DNA of 64,000 bases from an uncultured Lachnospiraceae bacterium. Its GTDB lineage: Bacteria > Bacillota > Clostridia > Lachnospirales > Lachnospiraceae. Shown one piece after another: positions 15,806 to 25,960 of the stretch. The stretch lies in NCBI GenBank assembly GCA_902775485.1, contig CACYMJ010000001.1, forward strand, positions 1 through 64,000, read 5' to 3'. Under the pieces are notes generated by a model. That model was not told the origin of the DNA. It did not search any database and saw only the letters and a program-made list of their open reading frames with translations. How positions within the stretch are numbered: the first letter of the stretch is position 1; every line of letters begins with the position of its first letter. The position numbers and the translations under genes were made by a program.

Positions 15806-17068
15806 TTAGATCTTCCAATTATCCCTGCCGTCCTGTTTAGCCCTGTAAAGGGCTTCGTCGGCACGGGAAAGGGTACTTTTATAATCCATATCGGAATCAT
15901 TAAAGTACGCAAAGCCCATCGAAGAAGTGATGTTTACGCCTTCGGGAAGATCCTCAAGCCTGATCGAACGTATTGATTGAATTATCTTGTCTGCGATAGG
16001 ATCCAGGATCTGCCTCGGAACATTTTGAAGGATAACGACGAATTCATCGCCGCCCCAGCGTATTATCGAATCGGATGACCTTGTACAGTCACGAATGGCA
16101 TTTACGAAGGCCTTTAGAACCTTATCGCCGACTTCGTGGCCGTAACCGTCATTGAACTGCTTAAAGAAATCAACATCCATCATAAGCAGCAGAGTGTCTT
16201 TTTTCCCTTTTTTGAAATCATCGAATTCATTTTTTAGCAGATGTTCGCCATGGACTCTCGAATCAGCCCCGGTAAGTACATCGGAATTGAGCTTGCTGCG
16301 AAGTTCTTTGTTCTTTTTCTCAAATTCCTTAAGGCCGGCGCGTCTGTATAAAAACAGCATCATGAACAGCATTAACAGCCAGGTTATCGCTATGGCGGAC
16401 AGCACAATCATCTGATATGAATGCATGTTTTCCTGGGCCTGTCTGCGGTAATGCTCTATATCATCAAGATTTACACCCATGCAGATTATCCAGTCAAACG
16501 GTTCATAAAGCTTTGCATAGGAGACCTTCTCGGTAACATCATCGGAATCCAGTTTTTTAAATGCGTAGTTCTGGAATATCTCGCCGTCAGATTTTATACC
16601 GTTCAGTTCGATCTCATAGGCTTTCATTCCCATCTGGTTTACTTCGTTTGTGGAAAGATAGCATCCTTCGGTATCCGACAGATTCGGATGTATCAGCCTG
16701 ATCGCATAGTTGTCACCGCCGTTGTAATCGAGAACTTTCTGTATCCACATATAAGCACCGTCTTCATGCTTCTCGGAATAGATGCGTTCCCTTGCAGCAA
16801 CAAGAAGAGCGTTCTCAACATCATCATCTGATGCATCGGGATTTTCGGAAGTATACTTATCTTTTACAGAATCCAGGAATATGATCATATTATTTACATA
16901 TTCATTCAGCATCGTTTTTTTTACGGCCATTGTCGTGTCATATGTCATTGTCGCACTTATTCCCGTAACGGCACTTGAAAAGACCGAAACGACCATAAGA
17001 GAGATGATGGAACCGATTATCACAAAGATGATGGATCTTATCAGATCATTTTTTTTCTCGTTTTTCAT
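15806..17068 (-). CDS. Cache-domain diguanylate cyclase
   Basis: Membrane receptor that makes cyclic di-GMP in response to an external signal. From the ATG at 17068 it has 420 residues; 31 upstream in-frame codons look untranslated. Membrane segments at about 12-35 and 220-242 flank an outside Cache domain with the usual W-I-Q, LIHPN, EGCYLS and Y-EPFDWIICMGV landmarks. The GGDEF motif at 339-343 (RWGGDEF) is intact, and RSSD at 330-333 is an inhibitory I-site, so the enzyme should be active and feedback-inhibited. It ends 3 bp from the convergent DUF1445 gene and faces the hydrogenase-like receptor across a 227-bp gap. Confidence 0.92.
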   Translation of the reverse strand: MKNEKKNDLIRSIIFVIIGSIISLMVVSVFSSAVTGISATMTYDTTMAVKKTMLNEYVNNMIIFLDSVKDKYTSENPDASDDDVENALLVAARERIYSEKHEDGAYMWIQKVLDYNGGDNYAIRLIHPNLSDTEGCYLSTNEVNQMGMKAYEIELNGIKSDGEIFQNYAFKKLDSDDVTEKVSYAKLYEPFDWIICMGVNLDDIEHYRRQAQENMHSYQMIVLSAIAITWLLMLFMMLFLYRRAGLKEFEKKNKELRSKLNSDVLTGADSRVHGEHLLKNEFDDFKKGKKDTLLLMMDVDFFKQFNDGYGHEVGDKVLKAFVNAIRDCTRSSDSIIRWGGDEFVVILQNVPRQILDPIADKIIQSIRSIRLEDLPEGVNITSSMGFAYFNDSDMDYKSTLSRADEALYRAKQDGRDNWKI

Positions 17069-17253
17069 TATTCGAATGTCAACCTTACGATTAAAAAATG
17101 TATAAAATTTAAAACAATTCAAAAACAATTGAAAAATACAGCAAAATCGATAAAAAGTCAATGAATATACATTCCGGTATATGACGAAAAGATACTATTT
17201 TTGTCAGAAAACAGGGAAAAAGTTATTATTTACTTTAATATTTTAAGGGAAAA

Positions 17254-17262
17254 TGATATAAT
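17254..17262 (+). promoter_or_regulatory. extended -10 promoter of the hydrogenase-like receptor
   Basis: TGATATAAT gives a consensus -10 (17257-17262) with an extended TG. The -35 position (TTTAAT, 17234-17239) is weak, as tolerated by extended -10 promoters. The gene starts 34 bp downstream. Confidence 0.5.
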
Positions 17263-17295
17263 TTATATAATTTTTTCCGAAAGAAGGTATTTCAT

Positions 17296-19230
17296 ATGGG
17301 ATTGGTCAAAACAAATAACAATTGTGTCGGTTGTAACCGCTGCATAAGTGCATGTCCGAGCAGAGGAGCTAATGTTGCCATTGAAAAGGACCGCCGAAAT
17401 GTCATCGAGATCGTTCCGGAGAACTGTATCGCATGCGGCGCCTGTATAGATGCCTGTAAGCATAATGCCCGCGAATATGTGGATGATGTCGACAGATTTT
17501 TTGCAGATCTTAAAAAGGGAGAGAAGATTTCCGTACTTATAGCTCCCGCTTTTCTTGCCAATTATCCTAACGAATATGAAAAATATCTCGGTATGCTCAA
17601 AAAGCTCGGTGTAAACCGTTTCATCAGCATATCATTTGGCGCCGATATAACGACATGGGGATATATCAAGTATATCACCGAGAGGAATTATTACGGCAGC
17701 ATTTCCCAGCCGTGTCCCGCGGTTGTAGGTTATATAGAGCGCTTCCTGCCTGAACTTCTGCCCAAGCTCATGCCTGTACAGAGTCCGATGATGTGCGGCG
17801 CGATATATGTCAAGAAATACATGAATGTAAGTGACAAACTTGCATTTATCAGTCCCTGCATAGCCAAAAAGAACGAGATAGACGACCCGAATAACAAGGG
17901 TATCGTTTCATATAACTTAACATTTAAGCACCTTGTGGATTATCTGAAGAATAATCCCGTAAGCGGATATACGCCGTATACCGATGAGATCGAATACGGT
18001 CTCGGATCGATATATCCGATGCCCGGCGGACTTAAAGAAAACGTTTACTGGCTTCTCGGGGAAGATGCTCTTGTACGCCAGATGGAAGGCGAGCATCATA
18101 TGTACGAATACCTTGAGCGCAACAAGGAAAAGATAAAGAGTACGAGATTCCCTTATCTGTTCATAGATGCTCTCAACTGTACGAACGGATGTCTGTACGG
18201 TCCCGGAGTCGAGGCCAGAAAGACTCTTGATGAGAGTACTTTTATCAGCATCCAGAAGATCAAGGCCAACAGCAAGAAGGACAACAGCAAGGATGCATGG
18301 AGCAGAAAGTTGACACCGGCCAAGAGACTCGAGGCACTCAACAAGCAGTTTGCATCCCTTGATCTTAATGATTTTGTCAGAAAATATACAGATCGCAGCA
18401 AGGAATGCGCATACAAGGAGCCTTCTGAGTCCGAGATCATCAAACTCTACGGCCAGATGAACAAGGATACGGAAGAGAAGAGAAGTATCAACTGCGGATG
18501 CTGCGGATACCGTACATGCCGTGATATGGCTATCGCAATATACAATGGAATCAACCATGTACACAACTGTGTTCACTACATGAGCGATCAGGCTTATGAG
18601 GAGAAGGATAAGGCTGTCGCACTTGCCGATGAGGTCAGACAGGCAAGAGACGAGATGCAGGAGAAAAAACGTTCTCTTTCTGAAGGTATCAAGGAGAACT
18701 TTGATAATCTTACGGAATCGATCACTCAGATTGAGATGACAAGTGCCGATAATGCCAAACAGACCTCAGGAATATATGATGCTATGACCCAGGTTGATGA
18801 TTTTGCGAACAATCTGAAGGAAGTTCTTTCAACGATCGAAGGATATCTTGAAAAGCTTGAATCCAACAATGCAAACGTTATAGCGATATCGTCACAGACA
18901 AACCTTCTTGCATTAAATGCCAGCATTGAGGCGGCGCGTGCAGGTGAAGCGGGAAGAGGATTCGCTGTTGTTGCGGAAGAGATCAAGAATCTTGCGGAGA
19001 ATTCCAAGACAACTGCCGATGATTCAAACAAGAACAATAATGATATTAAGGAAACTATAGAAAAGCTTATTGTCGAAGCCGAAAAGCTTTCAGAGATCGT
19101 AGACGGAGTTAATCAGAGGGCTGAGAATCTCGTGGCTTCAGCCGAAGAGACAACGGCATCGATCGGAAGCATGCGATCCATCTCCATAAGCGTGGAGAAC
19201 TCACTTTCCGAGATACTTGAAAGCGATTAA
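17296..19230 (+). CDS. [FeFe]-hydrogenase-like sensor fused to a chemoreceptor signalling domain
   Basis: A 644-residue fusion with no membrane segment. Residues 1-60 hold two [4Fe-4S] ferredoxin motifs (Cys10/13/16/20 and 44/47/50/54). Residues 75-320 resemble the hydrogenase large-subunit C-terminal domain. Its H-cluster [4Fe-4S] ligands are retained as Cys140 (SQPCPA), Cys188 (ISPCIAKK), Cys295 and Cys299 (NCTNGC), but Pro139 stands where catalytic enzymes have the proton-transfer cysteine. Residues 398-428 form another Fe-S domain (Cys400, 402, 403, 408, 425). Residues 460-640 are a methyl-accepting signalling hairpin with tip near 532-562 ([20 protein letters not shown]). I infer a cytoplasmic redox or H2 sensor feeding the chemotaxis pathway rather than an active hydrogenase. 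Confidence 0.88.
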   Translation: MGLVKTNNNCVGCNRCISACPSRGANVAIEKDRRNVIEIVPENCIACGACIDACKHNAREYVDDVDRFFADLKKGEKISVLIAPAFLANYPNEYEKYLGMLKKLGVNRFISISFGADITTWGYIKYITERNYYGSISQPCPAVVGYIERFLPELLPKLMPVQSPMMCGAIYVKKYMNVSDKLAFISPCIAKKNEIDDPNNKGIVSYNLTFKHLVDYLKNNPVSGYTPYTDEIEYGLGSIYPMPGGLKENVYWLLGEDALVRQMEGEHHMYEYLERNKEKIKSTRFPYLFIDALNCTNGCLYGPGVEARKTLDESTFISIQKIKANSKKDNSKDAWSRKLTPAKRLEALNKQFASLDLNDFVRKYTDRSKECAYKEPSESEIIKLYGQMNKDTEEKRSINCGCCGYRTCRDMAIAIYNGINHVHNCVHYMSDQAYEEKDKAVALADEVRQARDEMQEKKRSLSEGIKENFDNLTESITQIEMTSADNAKQTSGIYDAMTQVDDFANNLKEVLSTIEGYLEKLESNNANVIAISSQTNLLALNASIEAARAGEAGRGFAVVAEEIKNLAENSKTTADDSNKNNNDIKETIEKLIVEAEKLSEIVDGVNQRAENLVASAEETTASIGSMRSISISVENSLSEILESD

Positions 19231-19253
19231 GCAACACACTGAAATCACATAAA

Positions 19254-21029
19254 TCAGGATACACCGGTCTTATGAAGTTTGTTTTTCGGGATGTACTTGA
19301 TCAGTACTTCCTCAAGAGTTCTTCCTGAGACCGGTTTTCCTATCTGATCATCAAATCCGGCACTTTTATAGTAATTATCTGCTTTTGCTCCGACATTTGC
19401 CGTCAGTATTATGACCGGAATGTCTGTGCACAATCCCTCATCCTGTGAGCGTATAAGCTTAAGACATTCTATACCGTCCATTTCGGGCATGAGATGATCC
19501 ATAAGGATTACGTCATAATGATTTTTCTTCGTCAGTTCAAGAGCATCCCTGCCGGATAATGCCGTATCTATATCGATTTTTGTTTCCCGCAGGAGTTTTT
19601 GCTCGACGAGAAGGTTCATTTTAACATCATCAACGATAAGTACCCGGGCCTCAGGAGCAGTGAACATGCTTTTATAATCGTAACGTTTCGCTGCGTGGGA
19701 GATTATGTTAATACTTCCGATCTTATTACTGCCTTCGACCATCTTCTGGGGTATCAGCGCTGTAAATGTTGTTCCCTGTCCGTATATGCTGTCAACTTTT
19801 ATATCACCGTTCATAAGGTCTATAAGCTGTTTTACGATAGAAAGACCAAGGCCGGTACCTTCGATCTCCCTGTTCTTTTCCTGATCCATTCTGGCAAACG
19901 CATCAAAAAGAGTAGGGATAACATCCTCTTTTATACCTATACCGGTATCCTTGATAACGGCGATAAGCCTAATGTTATCATCATCACCGGATTCTGAATA
20001 TACATGTATTGAAACATATCCGGATTCCGTATATTTGACCGCATTATTGAGCAGATTTACAATGATCTGTCTGATCCTTATCTCATCACCGATAAGTTCA
20101 GCCGGTGTATCCGGATCTATGTCGGCATTAAATTTCAGTCCCTTTTCTTTTGCCTGGGGCATTATCATATTGACGATCTCACTCATCATGTCGGAAAGAC
20201 TGTATCTGACCGGAACAATATCCATGCGGCCGGCATCGATCTTTGAAAAATCAAGGATATCGTTAACAAGTGCCAGAAGCATCTTGCCGGCTCCCTGAAT
20301 GATATTTGCATCATTTATTATTTCATCGCTTGCATCGCTCTGACGCAGGATTACCTCATTGAGTCCGAGAATGGAGTTAATGGGGGTCCTGATCTCGTGA
20401 CTCATGCTGGAAAAGAATTTACTCTGTGAACGACTTAATTCTTCAATATCTTTTTTCTGTTTGTTGACACGCTCATTTTCCCTATAAAAAAGGGTGGCCT
20501 GATAGCTTAAAAGAGCAGTCATTACAATACCGACTATGATCAGGGTGAAAAAAGAGTCAAAAAAGGCTTCTTTTCTAGAAAACTCAGTTATTGTTTCGGG
20601 ATGTGTGTATCCTATCCACCAGCATACTGTGACTACGATAAAATTACATGCCAGGAAGAATGCTTTGGTCTTCCCGGATAACGTGATAACTATAAAAAGT
20701 GTGGAAAAAGCGAACCATACGGGTGTTCCTCCGGCTGCTCCGCCGCTTGTAAAGAATGCAGCGGGAAGAAATACGAATATGAGAAGGGTAGCAATTATCT
20801 TCATCGCTGTTTTGATGGTATTACGGTATATAGCCCATATGAACAGGACAGAAGAGAATATGAACTGTATAAATACGAACAGATTGGCATAAAAGGACTG
20901 CCCCAGCACAATTCCACTGATCATCGCAACAAACAGGCCAATGAGCGTGATTATGGAGAACAAAACAAAGGATTTGCTTTGAAAATCAAGTTCCGGGTCG
21001 TTTAAAAGACTGCGTATCCTTTTGATCAA
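19254..21029 (-). CDS. hybrid sensor histidine kinase with receiver domain
   Basis: Membrane kinase of 591 residues. Five or six hydrophobic segments fill residues 20-180 without an obvious periplasmic sensor domain. The HisKA box has His211 (SSMSHEIRTP), the ATPase domain has its N box (NLLNNAVKYTE), DTGIGIK and GTGLGLSIVKQL, and a C-terminal receiver (462-580) carries phospho-acceptor Asp511 and Lys565. The start codon is TTG at 21029, supported by a GGAG site. No dedicated response regulator lies next to it. It is convergent with the hydrogenase-like receptor, 23 bp away. Confidence 0.92.
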   Translation of the reverse strand: MIKRIRSLLNDPELDFQSKSFVLFSIITLIGLFVAMISGIVLGQSFYANLFVFIQFIFSSVLFIWAIYRNTIKTAMKIIATLLIFVFLPAAFFTSGGAAGGTPVWFAFSTLFIVITLSGKTKAFFLACNFIVVTVCWWIGYTHPETITEFSRKEAFFDSFFTLIIVGIVMTALLSYQATLFYRENERVNKQKKDIEELSRSQSKFFSSMSHEIRTPINSILGLNEVILRQSDASDEIINDANIIQGAGKMLLALVNDILDFSKIDAGRMDIVPVRYSLSDMMSEIVNMIMPQAKEKGLKFNADIDPDTPAELIGDEIRIRQIIVNLLNNAVKYTESGYVSIHVYSESGDDDNIRLIAVIKDTGIGIKEDVIPTLFDAFARMDQEKNREIEGTGLGLSIVKQLIDLMNGDIKVDSIYGQGTTFTALIPQKMVEGSNKIGSINIISHAAKRYDYKSMFTAPEARVLIVDDVKMNLLVEQKLLRETKIDIDTALSGRDALELTKKNHYDVILMDHLMPEMDGIECLKLIRSQDEGLCTDIPVIILTANVGAKADNYYKSAGFDDQIGKPVSGRTLEEVLIKYIPKNKLHKTGVS

Positions 21030-21064
21030 TTAGATGTTCTCCAATTATTGACTGGTTATAATAT

Positions 21065-21093
21065 ATTATCCATTCTAACGGTGTAACGGTCAA
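21065..21093 (-). promoter_or_regulatory. promoter of the hybrid histidine kinase
   Basis: On the minus strand TTGACC (21088-21093) and GATAAT (21065-21070) are 17 bp apart, each one mismatch from consensus. The site is 36 bp upstream of the TTG start. Confidence 0.6.
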
Positions 21094-21202
21094 GATTAAC
21101 TTAAATTGAATTCAACGATATAAATCTAAGGTTTAATACGATAATATAATGCCTTATAATGTGTTTGGAAGATCAAAATGCCAAAGAAAGAGGAGAGAGA
21201 AG

Positions 21203-21598
21203 ATGTTAAAGGATACGGCATTAAAATATTATACCGAACAAAACTATAACTGCGCCGAAACGCTCATAAGAGCCGCCAATGAATACTATGATCTGAAACT
21301 CCATGACCGGGATATGATAATGCTTGGAGCATACGGCGGCGGAATTCAGACCGGAAACACTTGCGGAGCCATTCTGGCGGCAGTATCGGTTCTGTCAATG
21401 AAATACGTCGAGAAAAAAGCTCATGAAAGTAAAGATATCAAGCCGATCACAACCGAGCTTATAAGGAAGTTCAATCTGAAATACTCCTCAATACTTTGTA
21501 AAGACATAAAGCCACAGTCATTTGACCACGAAAAAAGATGTCTGATGACTGTCGAAAGCATCTGTGATATTCTTGAATCCGTTATAAACGATCACTAA
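21203..21598 (+). CDS. C-GCAxxG-C-C family redox protein
   Basis: Small protein (131 residues from the ATG at 21203, which has an AGGAGAG site) of the family named for its cysteine pattern. The pattern is visible as NCAE at residue 16, GNTCGAILAA, SILCKDI and EKRCLMTV. The spaced cysteines suggest metal or redox-cofactor binding; members are typical of anaerobes and their function is unsettled. A longer frame from 21149 exists but lacks a ribosome-binding site. Two TATAAT boxes at 21145 and 21155 lie upstream, without clear -35 elements. Confidence 0.85.
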   Translation: MLKDTALKYYTEQNYNCAETLIRAANEYYDLKLHDRDMIMLGAYGGGIQTGNTCGAILAAVSVLSMKYVEKKAHESKDIKPITTELIRKFNLKYSSILCKDIKPQSFDHEKRCLMTVESICDILESVINDH

Positions 21599-21717
21599 GC
21601 AAGAAATCTTTGAGCGAAGGTTGATGCGAAGGAAGGAAGGTGGATTTTGGTATATAGAACTATTCGCGAAAGACAACTTTAACGAATACATTATATGCCA
21701 AAAACAAGGTGAAATGC

Positions 21718-22173
21718 TCAGAACTGTAATTCCGCAGAATCAAGCATGACCGTAAACGGTCCGTCGTTTATCAGGCTTACCTGCATATCGGCACCGAAAA
21801 TGCCTTTTTCGACATGAATATCGTATGATCTTTCAAATTCGTCCGTGATATATTCATACAGAGCGTTTGCATGATCGGGATCGCCGGCTTTTATAAATGA
21901 AGGCCTGTTTCCTTTACGACAGTCGGCATACAGAGTAAATTGCGAAATAACAAGCATCGAACCTGAAATATCCTTAACGGACAGGTTCGTTTTTCCGTTT
22001 TCGTCCTCGAATATTCTAAGATTTGCCGTTTTTTTGATCATTTTATCGGCTGTTTCCGTTGTATCGGAATCACACACACCGACAAGTACCAATAAACCGC
22101 GGCCGATCTTTCCGACGGTTTTCTCATTAACATCCACGGATGCGTTTTTAACTACCTGTATCAGGAATTTCAT
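21718..22173 (-). CDS. dtd: D-aminoacyl-tRNA deacylase
   Basis: Frees tRNA wrongly charged with D-amino acids. The 151-residue protein starts MKFLIQVVKNASVDV and has the two active-site motifs SQFTLYADC (usual SQFTLxA) and NDGPFTVML (the Gly-cisPro region). It starts 3 bp after the AI-2E family gene ends and is the last gene of that run. The 119-bp stretch between it and 21598 shows no recognisable feature. Confidence 0.95.
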   Translation of the reverse strand: MKFLIQVVKNASVDVNEKTVGKIGRGLLVLVGVCDSDTTETADKMIKKTANLRIFEDENGKTNLSVKDISGSMLVISQFTLYADCRKGNRPSFIKAGDPDHANALYEYITDEFERSYDIHVEKGIFGADMQVSLINDGPFTVMLDSAELQF

Positions 22174-22176
22174 GGA

Positions 22177-23568
22177 TCAGGATTCCGTCCTTTTATCTTT
22201 TTCGTTCAGAAGTGCATCTACTGTAGAACTATTCGTTAAAGCATTTGCTCTGCTTTCATCATCCATTTTTGTTTCCTTGGTGACTTTTTCAAATGTTTTT
22301 TCGGCAAATCTGAATGATTTACCGCTGTTGCTTACGCCCTCGTCTTCGGGTGTAAAATCGGATTCAATGTAATATGCCGTCTCAACAGGCATATGCTTAA
22401 TCTCCAGTCTCTTGTTGATAAGCGTCTTAAATGCAGCATATACAACCGCAAATACCGGTACGCCTATAAACATGCCCCATATCCCGAAAAGCCCGGAAAA
22501 TACCGTGATCGAAAAGATGACCCAGAAACTGTTCAGACCGGTCGAATCCCCGAGTATCTTCGGACCGAGTATATTACCGTCAAACTGTTGCAGGATGAAA
22601 ATAAATATGATAAATATCAGACATTTCCGGGGATCCACCATCAGTATGAAGAATCCGCACGGGATCGCGCCTATGAACGGTCCGAAATATGGAATAACAT
22701 TAGTTATTCCAACAACGACCGCGATAAGTGTCGAATACGGGAGCTTTAATATCAGCATTCCGATATAACATAATATTCCGATTATTATTGAATCTATAAC
22801 CTTTCCGGTAATGAATCCGCCGAATATCTTATCCGAATAACGCAAGTTATTTATGAAATTATTGGCTCTCTCCCGCTTCAGGAATGCATATAATACTTTC
22901 TTGGATTGGGCCAGGAACCTTTCCTTATCAATGAGCAGATACAATGAGATTATGATACCGATAACAAAATTCAGAAGGCTCTTGAATATGGAAATTATGC
23001 TTCCGAGCAGGCTTGTCGATGTCCGGCTTATAACATCCTCAAAATAAGGAAGGATCTTGTCGTAAAACAGCTGCGACATATCTATACTGTACTGTTTAAG
23101 CAGCGTCTCCAACTTGGGATATTCAACTAGCACATTCGAATAATAATCATTAACGTTCAAAAGATATACGGGAATACGTCCCAAAATGCTCTGAACGTTT
23201 ACGATAAGCTGAGGCATAAGTGACATTACAAGACCGTATATTACCGCTATGAACATTATCAGCGTGATAAATGCGCTTATAAACCTGATGGTTTTGGCTT
23301 CCCTGGCATATGTATGATCCTTTTTGGGCTTTATCTTATTCCAAAGCGGGAAAAGAAGACGCAGTTCAATAAATCTCATGACAGGGTTTAAGATGTAGGC
23401 GATGGTGAGCCCGGTTATAATGGGAGTCAGCATCGAAAAGAACGCGCCGATCAGCGCGGATAATCTGTCCGAATGAAACAGTATGTAATAAAAAAGTATC
23501 CCTCCGCATACTATAAGAAGCCCGTTAAGCCCCATCTTAAAATACGGATTGTTCTTGTTGTCTCTCAA
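22177..23568 (-). CDS. AI-2E family (YtvI/PerM) membrane transporter
   Basis: A 463-residue membrane protein with about seven hydrophobic segments and the family's re-entrant region (VVGITNVIPYFGPFIGAIPC). Members export varied small molecules or ions; the AI-2 name reflects only the first one studied. The C-terminal 80 residues are hydrophilic and charged. It lies 13 bp after the cytidylate-kinase-like gene and directly before dtd. Confidence 0.9.
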   Translation of the reverse strand: MRDNKNNPYFKMGLNGLLIVCGGILFYYILFHSDRLSALIGAFFSMLTPIITGLTIAYILNPVMRFIELRLLFPLWNKIKPKKDHTYAREAKTIRFISAFITLIMFIAVIYGLVMSLMPQLIVNVQSILGRIPVYLLNVNDYYSNVLVEYPKLETLLKQYSIDMSQLFYDKILPYFEDVISRTSTSLLGSIISIFKSLLNFVIGIIISLYLLIDKERFLAQSKKVLYAFLKRERANNFINNLRYSDKIFGGFITGKVIDSIIIGILCYIGMLILKLPYSTLIAVVVGITNVIPYFGPFIGAIPCGFFILMVDPRKCLIFIIFIFILQQFDGNILGPKILGDSTGLNSFWVIFSITVFSGLFGIWGMFIGVPVFAVVYAAFKTLINKRLEIKHMPVETAYYIESDFTPEDEGVSNSGKSFRFAEKTFEKVTKETKMDDESRANALTNSSTVDALLNEKDKRTES

Positions 23569-23581
23569 TTAAAGCCTCTCT

Positions 23582-24214
23582 TTACTTACCGGATATCATA
23601 TCTTCATAGTCCATTATGAACTGATACAGGAGATTTACCGTACCGTCACGTCCGAGAACCGTTGAATCAACACACAGATCGTAAGTCTCGGCCTTGCCCC
23701 ATTTCTTCGTGGAATAATAGTTATAGTAGCTCTGACGCTGTTTATCCTTCTTCAGGATCATGTCCCTGGCTTCCTTCTCGGATACACTGTATTTATCCAT
23801 AACACGCTCTATCCTGTGATTCAGATCGCCGTATATGAAAAGGTTCAGTACATGTTCGTAATCAGCAAGCGCATAATCGGCGCATCGCCCGATTATAACA
23901 CACGGGCCTTCAGCCGCGATCTTTTTGATAGTATCGAACTGTGCCAGGAAAACCTTGTGTGAAAGCGGCATATCAACATAACTGGTGTTGGTTATGCCGA
24001 ACGAATATGTGTCCATTACGAGATTATACAGGAAACTGCTTGTCGGACGCTCGTCATTGTGTTCCAGTATCTCCTCACAAAGACCGGATTCCTTTGCAAC
24101 ACGCTTGATAAGCTCCTTGTCATAGCTCTTGATGCCGAGCTTTTCTGCAAGTTTCTGCCCTATCTCATGTCCGCCGGTGCCGAACTGGCGCCCTATCGTG
24201 ATTATCGATCTCAA
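23582..24214 (-). CDS. cytidylate kinase-like family protein
   Basis: A 210-residue P-loop protein of the AAA_26 cytidylate kinase-like family. The N-terminus IITIGRQFGTGGHEIGQKLA holds a variant P-loop (GRQFGTGG) without the classical GKS/T ending. VIIGRCADYAL and an R/K-rich lid region (HRIERVMDKYSVSEKEAR) follow. It is not canonical cmk, and the natural substrate is unknown. It heads a run with the AI-2E family gene and dtd. Confidence 0.85.
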   Translation of the reverse strand: MRSIITIGRQFGTGGHEIGQKLAEKLGIKSYDKELIKRVAKESGLCEEILEHNDERPTSSFLYNLVMDTYSFGITNTSYVDMPLSHKVFLAQFDTIKKIAAEGPCVIIGRCADYALADYEHVLNLFIYGDLNHRIERVMDKYSVSEKEARDMILKKDKQRQSYYNYYSTKKWGKAETYDLCVDSTVLGRDGTVNLLYQFIMDYEDMISGK

Positions 24215-24290
24215 TACAGAACCCTCCGTTATAATTTAACGCGCGTTATGATATGCGAGTCCTGTCTTCATTTTAAATCAGAACAGGCAA

Positions 24291-24333
24291 AAATACAATA
24301 AAAATGGCAGGTCCCGATAAAAAGAGACCTGCC
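24291..24333 (-). terminator. intrinsic terminator after ilvC
   Basis: GGCAGGTC (24306-24313) and GACCTGCC (24326-24333) form an 8-bp stem. Read on the minus strand it is followed by ATTTTTATTGTATTTTTG. It ends the ilvB-ilvN-ilvN-ilvC unit, 17 bp past the ilvC stop. Confidence 0.88.
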
Positions 24334-24349
24334 TTATCTGCCTGTTAGA

Positions 24350-25369
24350 TCAGTTATTAATCAGCTTGTCGCTTTCATTGTTCCATGAATATAATTTACG
24401 AATCTCCTCGCCGACCTTCTCTGAAGGATGCTCGGCAGCGAGCTTTCTCATGGCATTGAAGTGAACCTTTCTTCCGGCCGGTGACATATCAAGCAGGAAC
24501 TGCTTTGCAAATGAACCGTCCTGTATATCGGAAAGAATCTGCTTCATGGCCTTCTTAGTATCTTCCGTAATGATCTTGGGTCCTGTGATGTAATCGCCGT
24601 ACTCAGCTGTATTTGAGATCGAATATCTCATTCCGGCAAAGCCCGACTGATATATAAGGTCAACGATAAGCTTCATCTCATGGATACATTCGAAATAAGC
24701 GTTTCTCTCATCGTATCCGGCCTCAACGAGCGTTTCGAAACCTGCCTGCATAAGTGCGCATACACCGCCGCACAGAACTGCCTGCTCTCCGAAAAGATCG
24801 GTTTCGGTCTCTGTTCTGAACGTTGTCTCAAGAACACCGGCCCTTGCTCCGCCGATGGCAAGTGAGTATGCAAGAGCCATATCAAGAGCTTTTCCTGTTG
24901 CGTCCTGCTCAACGGCAACAAGGCAGGGAACACCCTTTCCGGCCTGATATTCGCTTCTTACAGTATGGCCGGGTCCTTTTGGAGCGACCATTGTTACGTC
25001 TATATCCTTCGGAGGTTTGATGCATCCGAAATGAATATTGAAACCATGAGCGAACATGAGCATATTGCCTGCTTCAAGATTGGGCTCGATATCTTTCTTA
25101 TACATATCAGCCTGAAGTTCATCATTGATGAGGATCATGATGATATCCGCTTTTTTTGCTGCCTCTGCAGCGGTATAAACCTTAAAGCCCTGCTCCTGCG
25201 CTCTCTTCCAGCTCTTTGAGCCCTCATAAAGACCGATGATGACATTACATCCGCTCTCTTTTGCGTTGAGCGCATGGGCATGTCCCTGGCTGCCGTAACC
25301 GATAACGGCAATCGTCTTGCCATCGAGCATGGAAAGATTACAATCTTCCTGATAAAAAATCCTTTGCAT
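24350..25369 (-). CDS. ilvC: ketol-acid reductoisomerase
   Basis: Second step of valine/isoleucine synthesis: isomerises and reduces acetolactate. The 339-residue class I enzyme has the NADP-binding motif [12 protein letters not shown], then the [10 protein letters not shown] segment, and the metal-binding residues of [10 protein letters not shown] and the C-terminal ISNTAEYGD. It is the last gene of the ilv operon, with a good ribosome-binding site (AGGAGGAATTGTAATG). Confidence 0.97.
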   Translation of the reverse strand: MQRIFYQEDCNLSMLDGKTIAVIGYGSQGHAHALNAKESGCNVIIGLYEGSKSWKRAQEQGFKVYTAAEAAKKADIIMILINDELQADMYKKDIEPNLEAGNMLMFAHGFNIHFGCIKPPKDIDVTMVAPKGPGHTVRSEYQAGKGVPCLVAVEQDATGKALDMALAYSLAIGGARAGVLETTFRTETETDLFGEQAVLCGGVCALMQAGFETLVEAGYDERNAYFECIHEMKLIVDLIYQSGFAGMRYSISNTAEYGDYITGPKIITEDTKKAMKQILSDIQDGSFAKQFLLDMSPAGRKVHFNAMRKLAAEHPSEKVGEEIRKLYSWNNESDKLINN

Positions 25370-25393
25370 TACAATTCCTCCTTAGTGCTGATG

Positions 25394-25891
25394 TTAATTT
25401 ATCTCTACGACTCCTTCACTTCCGCGGCGAAGTCCCGCTATACCGGTTCTTGCTATTTCAAGAATCTTATAGTCGTTAAGCATCTCAATAAATGCATTTA
25501 TCTTCGGCTGATCACCGGTAAGTTCAATGATTATTGAGTCTTTTGTGATATCAACGATCTTTGCGCGAAATACATCACATATCGTCACAAGAGACTGCCT
25601 TTTATCGGCTCCGACACCGACTTTGAAAAGAACAAGCTCTCTGTAAACGCTTTCTCCGGGCTTAAGAACACGGATATCTCTTACATCGATAAGTTTGGCG
25701 ACCTGTTTTTCGATCTGCTCGAGAATATCCTCATCACCGCTTGTAACAATTGTAATACGCGTAAAGCGCGGATCCGAAGTGATCCCCGCGGTAATGCTTT
25801 CGATATTATAGCCGCGCCTTGAGAAAAGCCCCGATATCCTTGACAATACACCGGATGTATTATCAACGATGAGCTGAATGACTCTGATCAT
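25394..25891 (-). CDS. ilvN: acetolactate synthase small subunit, copy 2
   Basis: Regulatory ACT-domain subunit, 165 residues. The N-terminal ACT domain starts IRVIQLIVDNTSGVLSRISG with the valine-binding region, and the C-terminal domain includes LVLFKV, AKIVDITKDSIIIELTG and the end IARTGIAGLRRG. Length and motifs are typical of IlvN/IlvH. It stands between another ilvN paralogue and ilvC, so two different small subunits could associate with one catalytic subunit. Confidence 0.93.
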   Translation of the reverse strand: MIRVIQLIVDNTSGVLSRISGLFSRRGYNIESITAGITSDPRFTRITIVTSGDEDILEQIEKQVAKLIDVRDIRVLKPGESVYRELVLFKVGVGADKRQSLVTICDVFRAKIVDITKDSIIIELTGDQPKINAFIEMLNDYKILEIARTGIAGLRRGSEGVVEIN

Positions 25892-25960
25892 AATGATACT
25901 CCTTTAACAATTCATAACGAAGAACATTTTATCTTTTTGGTATTTCGTTGTCAATGACAC

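Noticed and set aside
17296-19230. Reading the gene as a catalytic [FeFe] hydrogenase
   Set aside because: The proton-transfer cysteine position is proline, the motif loops are altered, and a chemoreceptor domain is attached.
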